From Massilia sp. PDC64 (GTDB taxonomy: Bacteria > Pseudomonadota > Gammaproteobacteria > Burkholderiales > Burkholderiaceae_D), in contig NZ_FMZS01000011.1 in assembly GCF_900101265.1 (NCBI RefSeq), positions 62,001 through 126,000 on the forward strand: DNA of 64,000 nt. Reading direction: 5' to 3'. The notes under the pieces were generated by a model. The model searched no databases. It had not been told where the DNA came from and saw only the letters and a program-made list of their open reading frames with translations. Position numbers and translations under genes: made by a program. How positions within the stretch are numbered: the first letter of the stretch is position 1; every line of letters begins with the position of its first letter. Of the stretch, positions 48,406 through 56,306 are shown piece by piece.

Positions 48406-49053
48406 TCAGCCCTTCCAGGTACGGTTGAGGCCCGTGTCGGTGTGGATCCAGCCGCCTTTCGGGCCGGAACGGTAGTAGAAGCCGACGCCACCCTTGCGGA
48501 AGCTCTTCACGAGCCCGCCCAGCACTTCCTCGGTCAGGCCCGCAATGCGGACGTCCGCCGCCTTGCCCGACATGTGCAGCGACTGGCGCGCGGCCGGCAC
48601 GCCCTGCTCGATCAGGCGGTTGTTGGAGGCGGGGGTGCGGTAGCCGGACAGGATCTCCAGCGGACGGTCGAGGCCGTAGCGCGCGACGAACGCCTGCGAC
48701 GCCCACAGCGTTTCGATCAGCTTCGGGTCGATGGCGATCGACGCCTTGCCGTTCACGTCGCGCAGCAGATGGCACAGTTCCTGGTAGGCGGAGTCGATCA
48801 CTTCGCCGTCCTTCCAGTACAGGACATTGGCGCGCTCGCCGCTTTGCGGACGGATCACGGACAACGTGCGCGGCTTGACCCAGAAGTCGATGTCGACGAC
48901 CTGGGCATCGAACAGATCGGGAGGCGGTTCCAGTTCCGTGCTGGGTGCATCGGTCTGGGAGCGGGCTGCCTGCGCATCGACCAGCGGGACGGCGACGAGT
49001 CCCAACGCGGTCAGGCGCAAGCCGTGGTGAAGAAAATCTCTACGGGAAGCCAT
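48406..49053 (-). CDS. YcbK-like DUF882 peptidase (M15 family), Tat-exported
   Basis: Encodes 215 residues. A twin-arginine-type signal (SRRDFLHHGLRLTALGLVAV) is followed by a DUF882/M15 domain. The zinc-site motifs are SGYRTPASNNRL, SLHMSGKAADVRI and HTDTG, as in D,D-carboxypeptidase-like murein hydrolases. The relatives process cell-wall peptides. A 24-base near-palindrome lies 65 bases upstream of the start. Confidence 0.9.
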   Translation of the reverse strand: MASRRDFLHHGLRLTALGLVAVPLVDAQAARSQTDAPSTELEPPPDLFDAQVVDIDFWVKPRTLSVIRPQSGERANVLYWKDGEVIDSAYQELCHLLRDVNGKASIAIDPKLIETLWASQAFVARYGLDRPLEILSGYRTPASNNRLIEQGVPAARQSLHMSGKAADVRIAGLTEEVLGGLVKSFRKGGVGFYYRSGPKGGWIHTDTGLNRTWKG

Positions 49054-49117
49054 AACGAACTCATCATTGAAACCCGACTACTATAGCGCAAGCGCCAGCA
49101 GGAAAAAAGATGAGTTC

Positions 49118-49141
49118 ACGTTGCGTAATGTTACACAACGT
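49118..49141. promoter_or_regulatory. 24-base near-palindrome upstream of the YcbK-like gene
   Basis: Arms ACGTTG and CAACGT enclose a second pair GTAA and TTAC with one mismatch between them. It lies between the GNAT stop and the YcbK-like start. Size and position suit a repressor site; a weak transcription terminator for the GNAT gene is another option, although the nearest T-run is some ten bases away. Confidence 0.35.
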
Positions 49142-49158
49142 TCAAAGCTTGTCGCAGC

Positions 49159-49698
49159 TCATTGGCTGCAATTGCAAAATCGCTTGCGTGCCGGCACCGT
49201 TTCGGCGTCCAGCTGCTTCCACAGGAAGTCGCATTCGAGGCCGAAACAGGCCTTGTCCTTGCCCGCGTTGACATAGCCCTGGCGCTCGAAAAAGCCGCTG
49301 GCGGACTCCGGGCTCTGCATGTGCACCTTGCTGATGTTCCACGCGCGCGCCTGGGTTTCCAGTGCCCGCAGCAGCGCACGTCCGACGCCCTGGCGCAACA
49401 GGTCCGGCCGAACATAGCACAGTGGCACCTTGCCCGCCTGGTTCAGCAACGCGAAGCCGACGACTTCCCGGGTGCCGTTCTCGTCGCGCTCCGCCACGAC
49501 AGCGTAGTTGCTGGGCGACGACAGCCAGCCCAGCACGTTCTGGGTCGTCTTGTTGCCGAGCCAGGCCTGCAGGATGTCGGGACGGCCGCCATGGTCGGGC
49601 ACGCAGCCCTCTTCGATCGAACGGCGCAGCAGCCGGCATGCGCCCGGCGCGTCATTCGGTGTTGCCTGGCGAATTTCGATACCCATTGTTTTCAGCAT
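49159..49698 (-). CDS. GNAT-family N-acetyltransferase
   Basis: Encodes 179 residues from the ATG at 49698; another ATG four codons later is possible. The acetyl-CoA loop reads VRPDLLRQGVGRALLRAL, preceded by a beta-bulge strand (VVGFALLNQAGKVPLCYV) and followed by GFFERQGY. The N-terminal IRQATPNDAPGACRLLRRSI is typical. Four Cys are present. The substrate is unknown. Monocistronic, divergent from the sulfate-binding protein gene. Confidence 0.88.
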   Translation of the reverse strand: MLKTMGIEIRQATPNDAPGACRLLRRSIEEGCVPDHGGRPDILQAWLGNKTTQNVLGWLSSPSNYAVVAERDENGTREVVGFALLNQAGKVPLCYVRPDLLRQGVGRALLRALETQARAWNISKVHMQSPESASGFFERQGYVNAGKDKACFGLECDFLWKQLDAETVPARKRFCNCSQ

Positions 49699-49780
49699 CA
49701 ACCTGGAAAAAACGATGTTTCAGCGAAGGCCGGACTATACCCCAAACGGGACTTGCCTGCTTTGTGGCGGGCCGAAGCGT

Positions 49781-49808
49781 ATGCATGCCACATATGGTGG
49801 CTAAGCAT
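49781..49808. promoter_or_regulatory. Nested inverted repeat upstream of the sulfate-binding protein gene
   Basis: Outer arms ATGC and GCAT enclose inner arms GCCAC and GTGGC around a five-base centre. The element is about 85 bases before the ATG at 49891, in a stretch that turns strongly AT-rich after it. It may be an operator; CysB sites are not palindromes of this kind. Confidence 0.3.
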
Positions 49809-49890
49809 ATGACAAAAATGTACTTTTGTTTTGCTATTTTTTAACGGATCATCAATGATCCCTAGAGAGTCTTTACAAGGAAAAAACAAT

Positions 49891-50907
49891 ATGGCGATCC
49901 CATCCGTTTCCTCGCTGCGTCGCGCGCTGCTCGCGCTGACGCTCGGCAGTGCCGTCATCCCCTTTGCCGCACAGGCCGCCGACGTGGAACTGTTGAACGT
50001 GTCCTACGACGTGGCACGCGAGCTGTACAAGGACATCAACCCGGCCTTCGTCGCCGAATGGAAAAAATCGACGGGAGAAACCGTCACGATCAAGCAGTCG
50101 CACGGCGGCTCCAGCAAACAGGCCCGCGCCGTCGCGGACGGCCTCGAAGCGTCCGTCGTCACGATGAACCAGGCCAACGACATCGACATGCTGGCCGACC
50201 GCGGCCTCGTCGCGAAGGACTGGGCCAAGAAATTCCCGGACAATGCGGCGCCCTACTACTCGACCATGGTGTTCCTGGTCCGTAAAGGCAACCCGAAAGG
50301 CATCAAGGACTGGGCCGACCTGGCCAAGCCCGGCGTGAAAGTCGTCATCCCGAATCCCAAGACCGCCGGCAACGGCCGCTATACGTACCTGGCGGCCTGG
50401 GGCTCTGTGATCAAGAAAGGCGGCAACGAAGCGCAGGCGCGCGACCTCGTCGGCAAGATCTTCAAGAACGTGCCCGTGCTGGACGCCGGCGGCCGCGCCG
50501 CCACCACCACGTTCACGCAGCGCCAGATCGGCGACGCCCTCGTCACGTTCGAGAACGAAGTGAACCTCGTGCGCGCCGAGTTCGGCAACGACTTCGAAGT
50601 CGTGTACCCGTCCATCTCCGTGCTGGCCGAATCGCCCGTGGCCGTCGTGGACAAGGTCGTCGACCGCAAGGGCATCCGCAAGCAGGCAACGGCCTATCTC
50701 AACTTCCTGTATTCGGAAACGGGTCAGACGATCGGCGCCAAGCACTATATGCGCGTGCGCAACGAGAAAGTCATGAAACAATTTGCCGCCAATTACAAGC
50801 CGATCCAGCTGTTCACGGTGGATGACGTATTCGGCGGATGGCGTGCCGCGCAGAAACGTCACTTCGATGACGGTGGGGAATTCGATAAGATTTACACGTC
50901 TAAATAA
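49891..50907 (+). CDS. Sulfate/thiosulfate ABC transporter substrate-binding protein
   Basis: Encodes 338 residues. The ATG at 49891 has ACAAGGA upstream; earlier in-frame codons do not lead into the signal peptide. The signal (SLRRALLALTLGSAVIPFAAQA) is followed by LLNVSYDVARELYKDINPAFV and the sulfate-site segments KQSHGGSSKQARAV, NPKTAGNGRYTYLAAWG and YPSISVLAESPVAVVD, all typical of Sbp/CysP. No cysTWA genes follow; a terminator comes directly after. It is therefore a separately transcribed binding protein. Confidence 0.95.
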   Translation: MAIPSVSSLRRALLALTLGSAVIPFAAQAADVELLNVSYDVARELYKDINPAFVAEWKKSTGETVTIKQSHGGSSKQARAVADGLEASVVTMNQANDIDMLADRGLVAKDWAKKFPDNAAPYYSTMVFLVRKGNPKGIKDWADLAKPGVKVVIPNPKTAGNGRYTYLAAWGSVIKKGGNEAQARDLVGKIFKNVPVLDAGGRAATTTFTQRQIGDALVTFENEVNLVRAEFGNDFEVVYPSISVLAESPVAVVDKVVDRKGIRKQATAYLNFLYSETGQTIGAKHYMRVRNEKVMKQFAANYKPIQLFTVDDVFGGWRAAQKRHFDDGGEFDKIYTSK

Positions 50908-50936
50908 GACACATCAAAACATTCTGTTCAAAAAGA

Positions 50937-50966
50937 AGGCCCTGCGGCAACGCGGGGCTTTTTTTT
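50937..50966 (+). terminator. Intrinsic terminator of the sulfate-binding protein gene
   Basis: GCCCTGCG and CGCGGGGC form a stem with one G-T pair around a GCAA tetraloop, followed by eight T residues. Confidence 0.9.
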
Positions 50967-51017
50967 CTTGTAGAATCTTGCCGTTAGACTCGATATTTCA
51001 TAGGGGGACATAGACAT

Positions 51018-51095
51018 ATGTCAATCTTTGATGCTATCGTTCAACCTTTAATGTTGCTGTATAGCATGCCGCTATCTGCCAACCCGACGTTTTGA
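51018..51095 (+). CDS. Possible 25-residue peptide upstream of the PBP gene
   Basis: An ATG at 51018 follows AGGGGGA at nine bases and opens a 25-codon frame, MSIFDAIVQPLMLLY and ten more residues, hydrophobic in the middle and ending with TGA at 51095. Codon use is not GC-biased at third positions, so it may not be a conserved gene. It would be a small membrane peptide or a leader peptide for the penicillin-binding protein gene 53 bases downstream. Too short for recognition by composition alone. Confidence 0.35.
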   Translation: MSIFDAIVQPLMLLYSMPLSANPTF

Positions 51096-51147
51096 TGCTC
51101 CGCCGCCGTCCGGCGCCCGACCATTAACCGTACCCAGACAACCATCC

Positions 51148-52104
51148 ATGATCAAAAAATTCCTCGCTGCCGTAGTGATGACGATCTCCAGCGCAGCGGC
51201 CTTCGCCGTGCCGTTCGGATCGCAATCGGTGCTGGTGGTCGAAGACGACACCGGCAAGGTGCTGTTCGAAAAGAACGCCAGCACCGTCGCGCCGATCGCT
51301 TCGCTGACCAAGCTCATGACCGCCATGGTCGTGCTCGATGCCCACCAGGACATGAACGAGCCGATCGAGATCGAGAAGCAGGACGTCGACATGCTCAAGC
51401 ACAGCACGTCGCGCGTGCCCGTCGGCGCCACCATTCCGCGCCGTGACGTGCTGCAGCTGGCGCTGATGTCGTCGGACAACCGCGCCGCCGCCGCGCTGGC
51501 CCGCACTTATCCGGGCGGCATCGACGCCTTCCGCGCCGCCGTCAAGCGCAAGATCGCCGCGCTGGGCATGACGCAAACCGTCATCGAGGAACCGACGGGT
51601 CTCTCCCCGAACAACCGCTCGACCGCTGCCGACCTCGTCAAGATGGCGACCGCCGCGTCGAACTATGCGGAAATCACCCGCATCACGACGTCGTCGAAGG
51701 ACCTGATCAACATCAAGGGCCGCGAAGTCGAATACCACAATACGAACCGCCTCGTCGGTGCCAAGGGCTGGGACATCGGCCTGTCGAAGACGGGCTACAC
51801 GCAGGAAGCGGGCCGCTGCCTGATCATGCGCGTGAAGGCGGCCGGCAAGAACGCGACGATGGTGCTGCTGAACGCGGGCGCTTCGTCGGTCCGCATCCTG
51901 GACGCGCTGAACATCCGCCGCCACGTGCTGGGCGACGCCGGCCCCGTGGCGACGCGCAGCGAGTCCCCGCGCATGCGCGCCTCCGCCGGTGGCCCGCGCA
52001 TCCGTGCCACGGCGGGCGGCCCGCGCATCCGCGCCACCGCCGGCGGGACCACGCGCCGCAGCCACAAGCACGTGACGGTCACGCGTCACCGCCGCCATCG
52101 CTGA
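51148..52104 (+). CDS. D-alanyl-D-alanine endopeptidase / low-mass penicillin-binding protein (PbpG type)
   Basis: Cleaves peptide cross-links in murein. The 318 residues start with a signal peptide (MIKKFLAAVVMTISSAAAFA). The serine-acyl site SLTK (near 53), SSDN (near 109) and SKTG (near 214) are all present in the S11 family order. After the catalytic domain (to about 270) the last 48 residues are an Arg-rich tail with three nine-residue repeats of PRxRAxAGG type and a His/Arg-rich end, not usual for the family; it may bind nucleic acid, LPS or wall polymers. Confidence 0.93.
   Translation: MIKKFLAAVVMTISSAAAFAVPFGSQSVLVVEDDTGKVLFEKNASTVAPIASLTKLMTAMVVLDAHQDMNEPIEIEKQDVDMLKHSTSRVPVGATIPRRDVLQLALMSSDNRAAAALARTYPGGIDAFRAAVKRKIAALGMTQTVIEEPTGLSPNNRSTAADLVKMATAASNYAEITRITTSSKDLINIKGREVEYHNTNRLVGAKGWDIGLSKTGYTQEAGRCLIMRVKAAGKNATMVLLNAGASSVRILDALNIRRHVLGDAGPVATRSESPRMRASAGGPRIRATAGGPRIRATAGGTTRRSHKHVTVTRHRRHR
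51967..52047 (+). repeat. Three 27-base in-frame tandem repeats
   Basis: Three consecutive 27-base units encode PRMRASAGG, PRIRATAGG and PRIRATAGG at the C-terminus of the penicillin-binding protein. The second and third units differ only at silent positions and the first at a few bases, suggesting recent duplication or contraction potential. Confidence 0.85.
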
Positions 52105-52171
52105 GCCGGCGACCATTGAACACCGCAGGCCGGGACGGGCGACCGTTCCGGCCTCGTCGTTTCCACTGCTT

Positions 52172-52699
52172 ATGAACCGTATCCGCATCCTCACCGCCGG
52201 CGCCGCCGGCGCCCTCCTCGTCGTTGCCGCCACCAGCTTCGCCAGCCCGTGGTGGACGCTGCACAGCCTGCGTTCGGCAGCGGAGCGCCACGATGCCGAG
52301 GGCGTCTCCGCGCTGGTCGACTTCCCTGCCCTGCGCGACAGCGTGAAAAGCCAGCTGCTCGGGTCGATCACCCGGGATGCGGGCGACGAGGGCCGCAATC
52401 CGTTCGCCGCGATCGGCAAGGCATTCGCGCGGGTGGTCGCGGATCCGCTCGTGGACGCGATCGTGTCGCCGGCCGGGGTCGCGGCGATGGTCGAGCACGG
52501 CAAGGTATCGATCGGCAAGCCCACCCGGGAAGCGCAAACGTCCGATGCGGAGCCGCCACGGGACAAGCCGCACTATGCGCTGCACTACCGCGGCTGGAGT
52601 CACTTCGCCGTCACGGCGAAGGATGGCGGCAGCTTCGTGTTCCGCCGCGACGGCCTGTGGAGCTGGAAGCTGGCCGGTATCGAACTGCCGCGCAACTGA
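52172..52699 (+). CDS. DUF2939 protein
   Basis: Encodes 175 residues. One N-terminal membrane helix or signal anchor (about 7-24) is followed by the DUF2939 pattern SPWWTLHSLRSAAERHDAEGVSALVDFPALRDSVKSQL and a C-terminal beta region (SFVFRRDGLWSWKLAGIELP). The family is periplasmic or membrane-bound with no known function. It follows the penicillin-binding protein gene by 67 bases and may be co-transcribed with it. Confidence 0.85.
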   Translation: MNRIRILTAGAAGALLVVAATSFASPWWTLHSLRSAAERHDAEGVSALVDFPALRDSVKSQLLGSITRDAGDEGRNPFAAIGKAFARVVADPLVDAIVSPAGVAAMVEHGKVSIGKPTREAQTSDAEPPRDKPHYALHYRGWSHFAVTAKDGGSFVFRRDGLWSWKLAGIELPRN

Positions 52700-52704
52700 G
52701 TTAG

Positions 52705-53565
52705 TCAGCGCGATTTCAACTGGCGGACGTGACCTTCCAGCTCGGCGAAGGTCGGGCGCTCCGTGGCCGAGATGACCTTGCGGCCGAACTCCACGGCGAT
52801 CGTCGGCGCGTAGCCGTTCATCGACGCCAGCAGCGTCACCTTCACGCATTGCAGCGCCTTCACGACTTCCTGGTGGCGCCGGTGCAGCAGGCTCGCCAGC
52901 GGCGCGACGAGGCCGTACGACAACAGGATGCCGAGGAACGTCCCCACGAGCGCGGCCGCAATCAGGCCGCCCAGTTCCGCCGGCGGACGGCCGATGGACC
53001 CCATCGTGTGCACGACACCCATCACGGCCGCGACGATGCCGAACGCGGGCATGCCGTCGGCGAGCTTGTGGATCGCCTGCACGGGGATGTCGGCATCTTC
53101 CTGGTACGTGGCGATCTCGTTGTCCATCAGGTTTTCCAGCTGGTAGCTGTTCATCGTGCCGGACACCATCAGGCGCAGGTAGTCCGTGATGAAATCCATC
53201 AGGTGATCGTCGAGCAGGATGATGCGGTACTTCGTGAAGATGGCGCTTTCATACGGCGCGTCGATCTCGTTCTCGAGCGCCATCAGCCCTTCCCTGCGCA
53301 CCTTCGTCAACAGGTCGAACATGAGCGCCATCAACGCCATGTACAGTTCGCGGGTATAGCGCGAGCCGTGGAACAGCATCGGCAGGCTGTGCCACGTGAG
53401 ACCGATCGCCTTGCGGTCGTTGGCGATGACGAAGGCGCCCAGCGCGCCACCGAAGATCATCATGAGTTCGTAGGGCTGGAACAGCGCGGCCAGGTGCCCG
53501 TCCTGCAGCACGAAGCCGCCGAATACCGCCACCAGCACGATGATGAAACCCACGACGATCAACAT
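52705..53565 (-). CDS. motA: Flagellar motor stator protein MotA
   Basis: Encodes 286 residues from the ATG at 53565 (MLIVVGFIIVLVAVFGGFV); the longer frame is not credible. Four membrane helices, the large cytoplasmic loop with charged RREGLMALENEID that contacts FliG, the proton-path Pro in DGMPAFGIVAAVMG, and ALVGTFLGILLSYGLVAPLA identify MotA of the proton-driven type. MotB normally follows directly; here the next gene is a convergent DUF2939 gene, so motB must be elsewhere. Confidence 0.93.
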   Translation of the reverse strand: MLIVVGFIIVLVAVFGGFVLQDGHLAALFQPYELMMIFGGALGAFVIANDRKAIGLTWHSLPMLFHGSRYTRELYMALMALMFDLLTKVRREGLMALENEIDAPYESAIFTKYRIILLDDHLMDFITDYLRLMVSGTMNSYQLENLMDNEIATYQEDADIPVQAIHKLADGMPAFGIVAAVMGVVHTMGSIGRPPAELGGLIAAALVGTFLGILLSYGLVAPLASLLHRRHQEVVKALQCVKVTLLASMNGYAPTIAVEFGRKVISATERPTFAELEGHVRQLKSR

Positions 53566-53653
53566 GATACCGCTCCGATAACAATTCCCAGACCGCAACT
53601 TTAACATTGTTGCCACTAGGAAAGCAAAGGTTGGCGTTTGACCGTCAATAATG

Positions 53654-53682
53654 TTGACTCAGTCAGCAATCTCTCGCAAAAT
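53654..53682 (+). promoter_or_regulatory. Promoter and palindrome of the MarR-GNAT gene
   Basis: TTGACT and CAAAAT are 17 bases apart. The perfect palindrome TGACTCAGTCA (53655-53665) overlaps the -35 box, a fitting place for autorepression by the MarR-type product. The start codon is 28 bases beyond the -10 box. Confidence 0.5.
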
Positions 53683-53709
53683 TGATCCGGGATAATTGCT
53701 GGAGTGTCC

Positions 53710-54648
53710 ATGACGACTTCTGTGTACGACGAGCGGATCGCGGCCGTCCGCGGGTTCAACCGGTTTTTCACGCGCCACATCGGCGTATTGCGGGAAGGAT
53801 TGCTGCAAAGCGAATTCACGCTGACGGAATTGCGGATCCTGTACGAACTGGCGCACCACGGCGACCAGCAGCCGGCCGCCCTGTGCCGGGAACTCGGCCT
53901 GGACCGGGGCTACCTGAGCCGCATCGTCGGCAAATTCGAGGCGGCGGGCCTGGTCAGCAAAGTCGATTCCGCGACGGACGGCCGGGCCAAGCTGCTCCGC
54001 CTGACGGCGCATGGGCGCGCCGTCTACGAACCGCTGGACCGCCGCTCGCGCGAAGAGGTGGGCGACATGCTGTCGCGCTTCGACGAAACGGACCAGCTGC
54101 GCCTGCTGGAAGCGATGAACACGATCCGGGATCTGCTCGACAGGCAGGGCAGCATGAAATTCGCGCAACCGTTCGTCGTGCGATCCCACCGGCCCGGCGA
54201 CATGGCATGGATCACCCGCCGCCACGGCGAGCTTTATGCAAATCAGCAGGGCTGGGACAGCAGCTTCGAAACGCTGGTCGGCCAGATTTGCGAGGACTTC
54301 GAGCGCAACTTCGACCCGGCAAGGGAGCACTGCTGGATCGCGGAGCGGGCCGGCGAGCGCGTCGGCTCGATCGCGCTCGCACGCGGCGACGAGGAAGGCG
54401 TCGCGAAACTGCGCCTCCTCCTCGTCGAAGAACAGGCGCGGGGGTTTGGGCTGGGATCGCACCTAGTCGACGTCTGCCACCAGTTCGCCCGCGCCGCCGG
54501 CTACCGGAAGATGCGTCTCTGGACGACGGACCAGCAGAAAGAAGCGCGCGGCATCTACCAGCGCAAGGGTTACCGGCTGGTCGCCGAGGAACCCGTGCAT
54601 GCGTTTGGCCAGGACATGATCAATGAGACATGGGAGCTGGACCTGTGA
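53710..54648 (+). CDS. MarR-GNAT fusion protein
   Basis: Encodes 312 residues from the ATG at 53710 (GGAG five bases upstream). A MarR-type winged helix (about 10-145: FTLTELRILYELAHHGDQQPAALCRELGLDRGYLSRIVGKFEAAGLV, SATDGRAKLLRLTAHG) is joined to a GNAT acetyltransferase domain (about 155-310) with LLLVEEQARGFGLGSHLVD and IYQRKGYRL. Such fusions are widespread, and the enzyme substrate is usually unknown. The GTG of the next gene overlaps its stop. Confidence 0.92.
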   Translation: MTTSVYDERIAAVRGFNRFFTRHIGVLREGLLQSEFTLTELRILYELAHHGDQQPAALCRELGLDRGYLSRIVGKFEAAGLVSKVDSATDGRAKLLRLTAHGRAVYEPLDRRSREEVGDMLSRFDETDQLRLLEAMNTIRDLLDRQGSMKFAQPFVVRSHRPGDMAWITRRHGELYANQQGWDSSFETLVGQICEDFERNFDPAREHCWIAERAGERVGSIALARGDEEGVAKLRLLLVEEQARGFGLGSHLVDVCHQFARAAGYRKMRLWTTDQQKEARGIYQRKGYRLVAEEPVHAFGQDMINETWELDL

Positions 54649-55196
54649 AATTCGCGGCGTTCTTTCGCAACCTCAACCTGGGCCGCCCGCCCGCGCCGAC
54701 GCGTACCGTGCTCGAAGCGGCCTTTACGGAAGCGGGTGCCATCGACGCGAGTTCATTCCTGACGAACGGTACGGTGGTGTTCGAAGCGGCTACGCCGGCA
54801 AAGGCCGCGCGCATCCTGAAAGCCGCCCAGGCCAGACTGCGGCGCGACGGCTTCGACGAACCGGCTGCCCTGCGCGACGTCGACGGACTGGCCGCGCTGG
54901 TCGCCAGCGATCCGTTGGCCGGGGTGGCGATGGACGATGTCTACGCACCGTGCGCCACATTCCTGATCGGGACGCCGGCGGACGGCGTGTCCCTGCCTTC
55001 GACGAACCCGAAGGGCGACGTGCGCGTGGTGAGCTGGCACGACGGGATGCTGCTGTCGCTGACCTACAAGCTCGGGACCAGTCCGGGCAGTCCGAACGCG
55101 TTCGTGGAACGGGTGCTGGACGTACCGGCGACGACCCGCGTGTGGAACACGGTCCTCAGGCTCGTCCGCAAGCATGCCGCTACATCGGCTTCCTGA
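54645..55196 (+). CDS. DUF1697 protein
   Basis: Encodes 183 residues from GTG at 54645, which overlaps the stop of the MarR-GNAT gene (GTGA). The family pattern AAFFRNLNLGRPPAPTRTVLEAAFTEAGA and FLTNGTVVFEA at the N-terminus, and a C-terminal RVWNTVLRLVRK, match DUF1697. The fold is alpha/beta and function is unknown. Coupling to a MarR-GNAT protein suggests a shared response. Confidence 0.88.
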   Translation: MKFAAFFRNLNLGRPPAPTRTVLEAAFTEAGAIDASSFLTNGTVVFEAATPAKAARILKAAQARLRRDGFDEPAALRDVDGLAALVASDPLAGVAMDDVYAPCATFLIGTPADGVSLPSTNPKGDVRVVSWHDGMLLSLTYKLGTSPGSPNAFVERVLDVPATTRVWNTVLRLVRKHAATSAS

Positions 55197-55222
55197 TCCT
55201 CTGCCGGCAATATTTCTTGCGA

Positions 55223-55271
55223 GAAAGTTTCTTTTGTGTGAGTATGTACGCCCGATCCCTTTGAAACTTTC
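55223..55271 (+). other. Leader inverted repeat before a membrane protein gene
   Basis: Nine-base arms GAAAGTTTC and GAAACTTTC are separated by 31 bases and end eight bases before the ATG at 55280. As RNA it would cover the ribosome-binding region; as DNA it could be two half-sites. No T-run follows. Confidence 0.35.
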
Positions 55272-55279
55272 GCGCATCG

Positions 55280-56047
55280 ATGTCCACCGATACCTTGGCT
55301 TTCAAACGCGGCATGAACGTTTACGCGATCACGGCGGTTTGCGTGCTGGCGGGACTCATGCAACTTGCCAGCGGCCTCATGATCTTCAACACGCCATTCA
55401 ACGAGCCGCCGCCGTTGCCTGGACAGCAGTTCATGACCAGCTACGTCATCTTCACGTGGGGCGTCGGCACAGTCGTGCTGTTCGCTACGGGCGCTGCCGT
55501 GTACCTGATGCGTACCGCGGCAATCGTATTCATGGGATATCTGCTGGCGCACAGCCTGGCGGCGCTGGTTGGCCGGCCCCTCCTGCTCGTCAACGTCCTG
55601 AACGTGCCGTTCTATCCCGTCCTTGCGTATTTCACGCTACAGATGTTCGAGCAATCGCCGGCGGTCCGCTCGCGCCCGCTCCATCTCCACCGATTGTTGC
55701 TGCTCGGCTTGGCCGCGGGCCACGTTACCGTCCTGCTCCGCTATTCGTACGCGTATCCGTCGTTGACCGCGTCGGGTGTGTTCTCCCCGGTTCTCATCGT
55801 GGCGGCGCTGGTCGGTTGCGCGGCGTTTTATACGGCCGTTCTGACGATCGGTCCGCGGCCGGAGCGCGCCAAAAAGCTTTTCCTGTTCGCAGCGGTATTC
55901 ACCGCATTGCAATTGCGCTGGTGGAGCTACCGGTGGTCCCTCTCGGCGCCATTCTGGCTGGAAGTCCCGGCCGCCTTGTACGGCTTCTGGCTGGCCCGTC
56001 GCTGGAGCCTGCAACAACGAGCGCCGGCGCCTACACCGGATCCTTGA
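55280..56047 (+). CDS. Multi-pass membrane protein of unknown function
   Basis: Encodes 255 residues with about seven hydrophobic helices (near 15-35, 52-72, 76-96, 98-116, 133-150, 162-184 and 195-225). The polar loops are short, and a Pro-rich segment NEPPPLPGQQ follows the first helix. No catalytic motif or transporter signature is recognised. The end overlaps the convergent zinc-finger gene by 17 bases. Confidence 0.65.
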   Translation: MSTDTLAFKRGMNVYAITAVCVLAGLMQLASGLMIFNTPFNEPPPLPGQQFMTSYVIFTWGVGTVVLFATGAAVYLMRTAAIVFMGYLLAHSLAALVGRPLLLVNVLNVPFYPVLAYFTLQMFEQSPAVRSRPLHLHRLLLLGLAAGHVTVLLRYSYAYPSLTASGVFSPVLIVAALVGCAAFYTAVLTIGPRPERAKKLFLFAAVFTALQLRWWSYRWSLSAPFWLEVPAALYGFWLARRWSLQQRAPAPTPDP

Positions 56048-56297
56048 CGACCCGGTCGACGTAGCACCAGCCCCACGTCTCGCCCGGTTCCTTCGAGCGG
56101 ATCACCGGATGGCCCGTCGCATGAAAATGCTTCGTGGCGTGCCTGTTCTTCGACTGGTCGCAGCAGCCGACGTGGCCGCACGTGAGGCACACGCGCAGGT
56201 GCACCCACGTGTCGCCCGTTTTGAGACACTCCTCGCAACCGTCCGTATTGCCCTCGCGGGTCAAGATGTGGTGAAAGTGCGTGCAGTCGTTGCTCAT
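56031..56297 (-). CDS. UBP-type zinc finger protein
   Basis: Encodes 88 residues that are almost entirely a ZnF-UBP domain: Cys/His ligands in DCTHFHH, GCEECLKTG, LRVCLTCGHVGCCDQSKNRHATKHFHATGHP. In eukaryotes the domain binds the ubiquitin C-terminus; in bacteria its partner is unknown. It lies nine bases before recD in genome order, but downstream of it in transcription, and may be the last gene of the recCBD transcript. Confidence 0.9.
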   Translation of the reverse strand: MSNDCTHFHHILTREGNTDGCEECLKTGDTWVHLRVCLTCGHVGCCDQSKNRHATKHFHATGHPVIRSKEPGETWGWCYVDRVVKDPV

Positions 56298-56306
56298 ACC
56301 ACCTCC

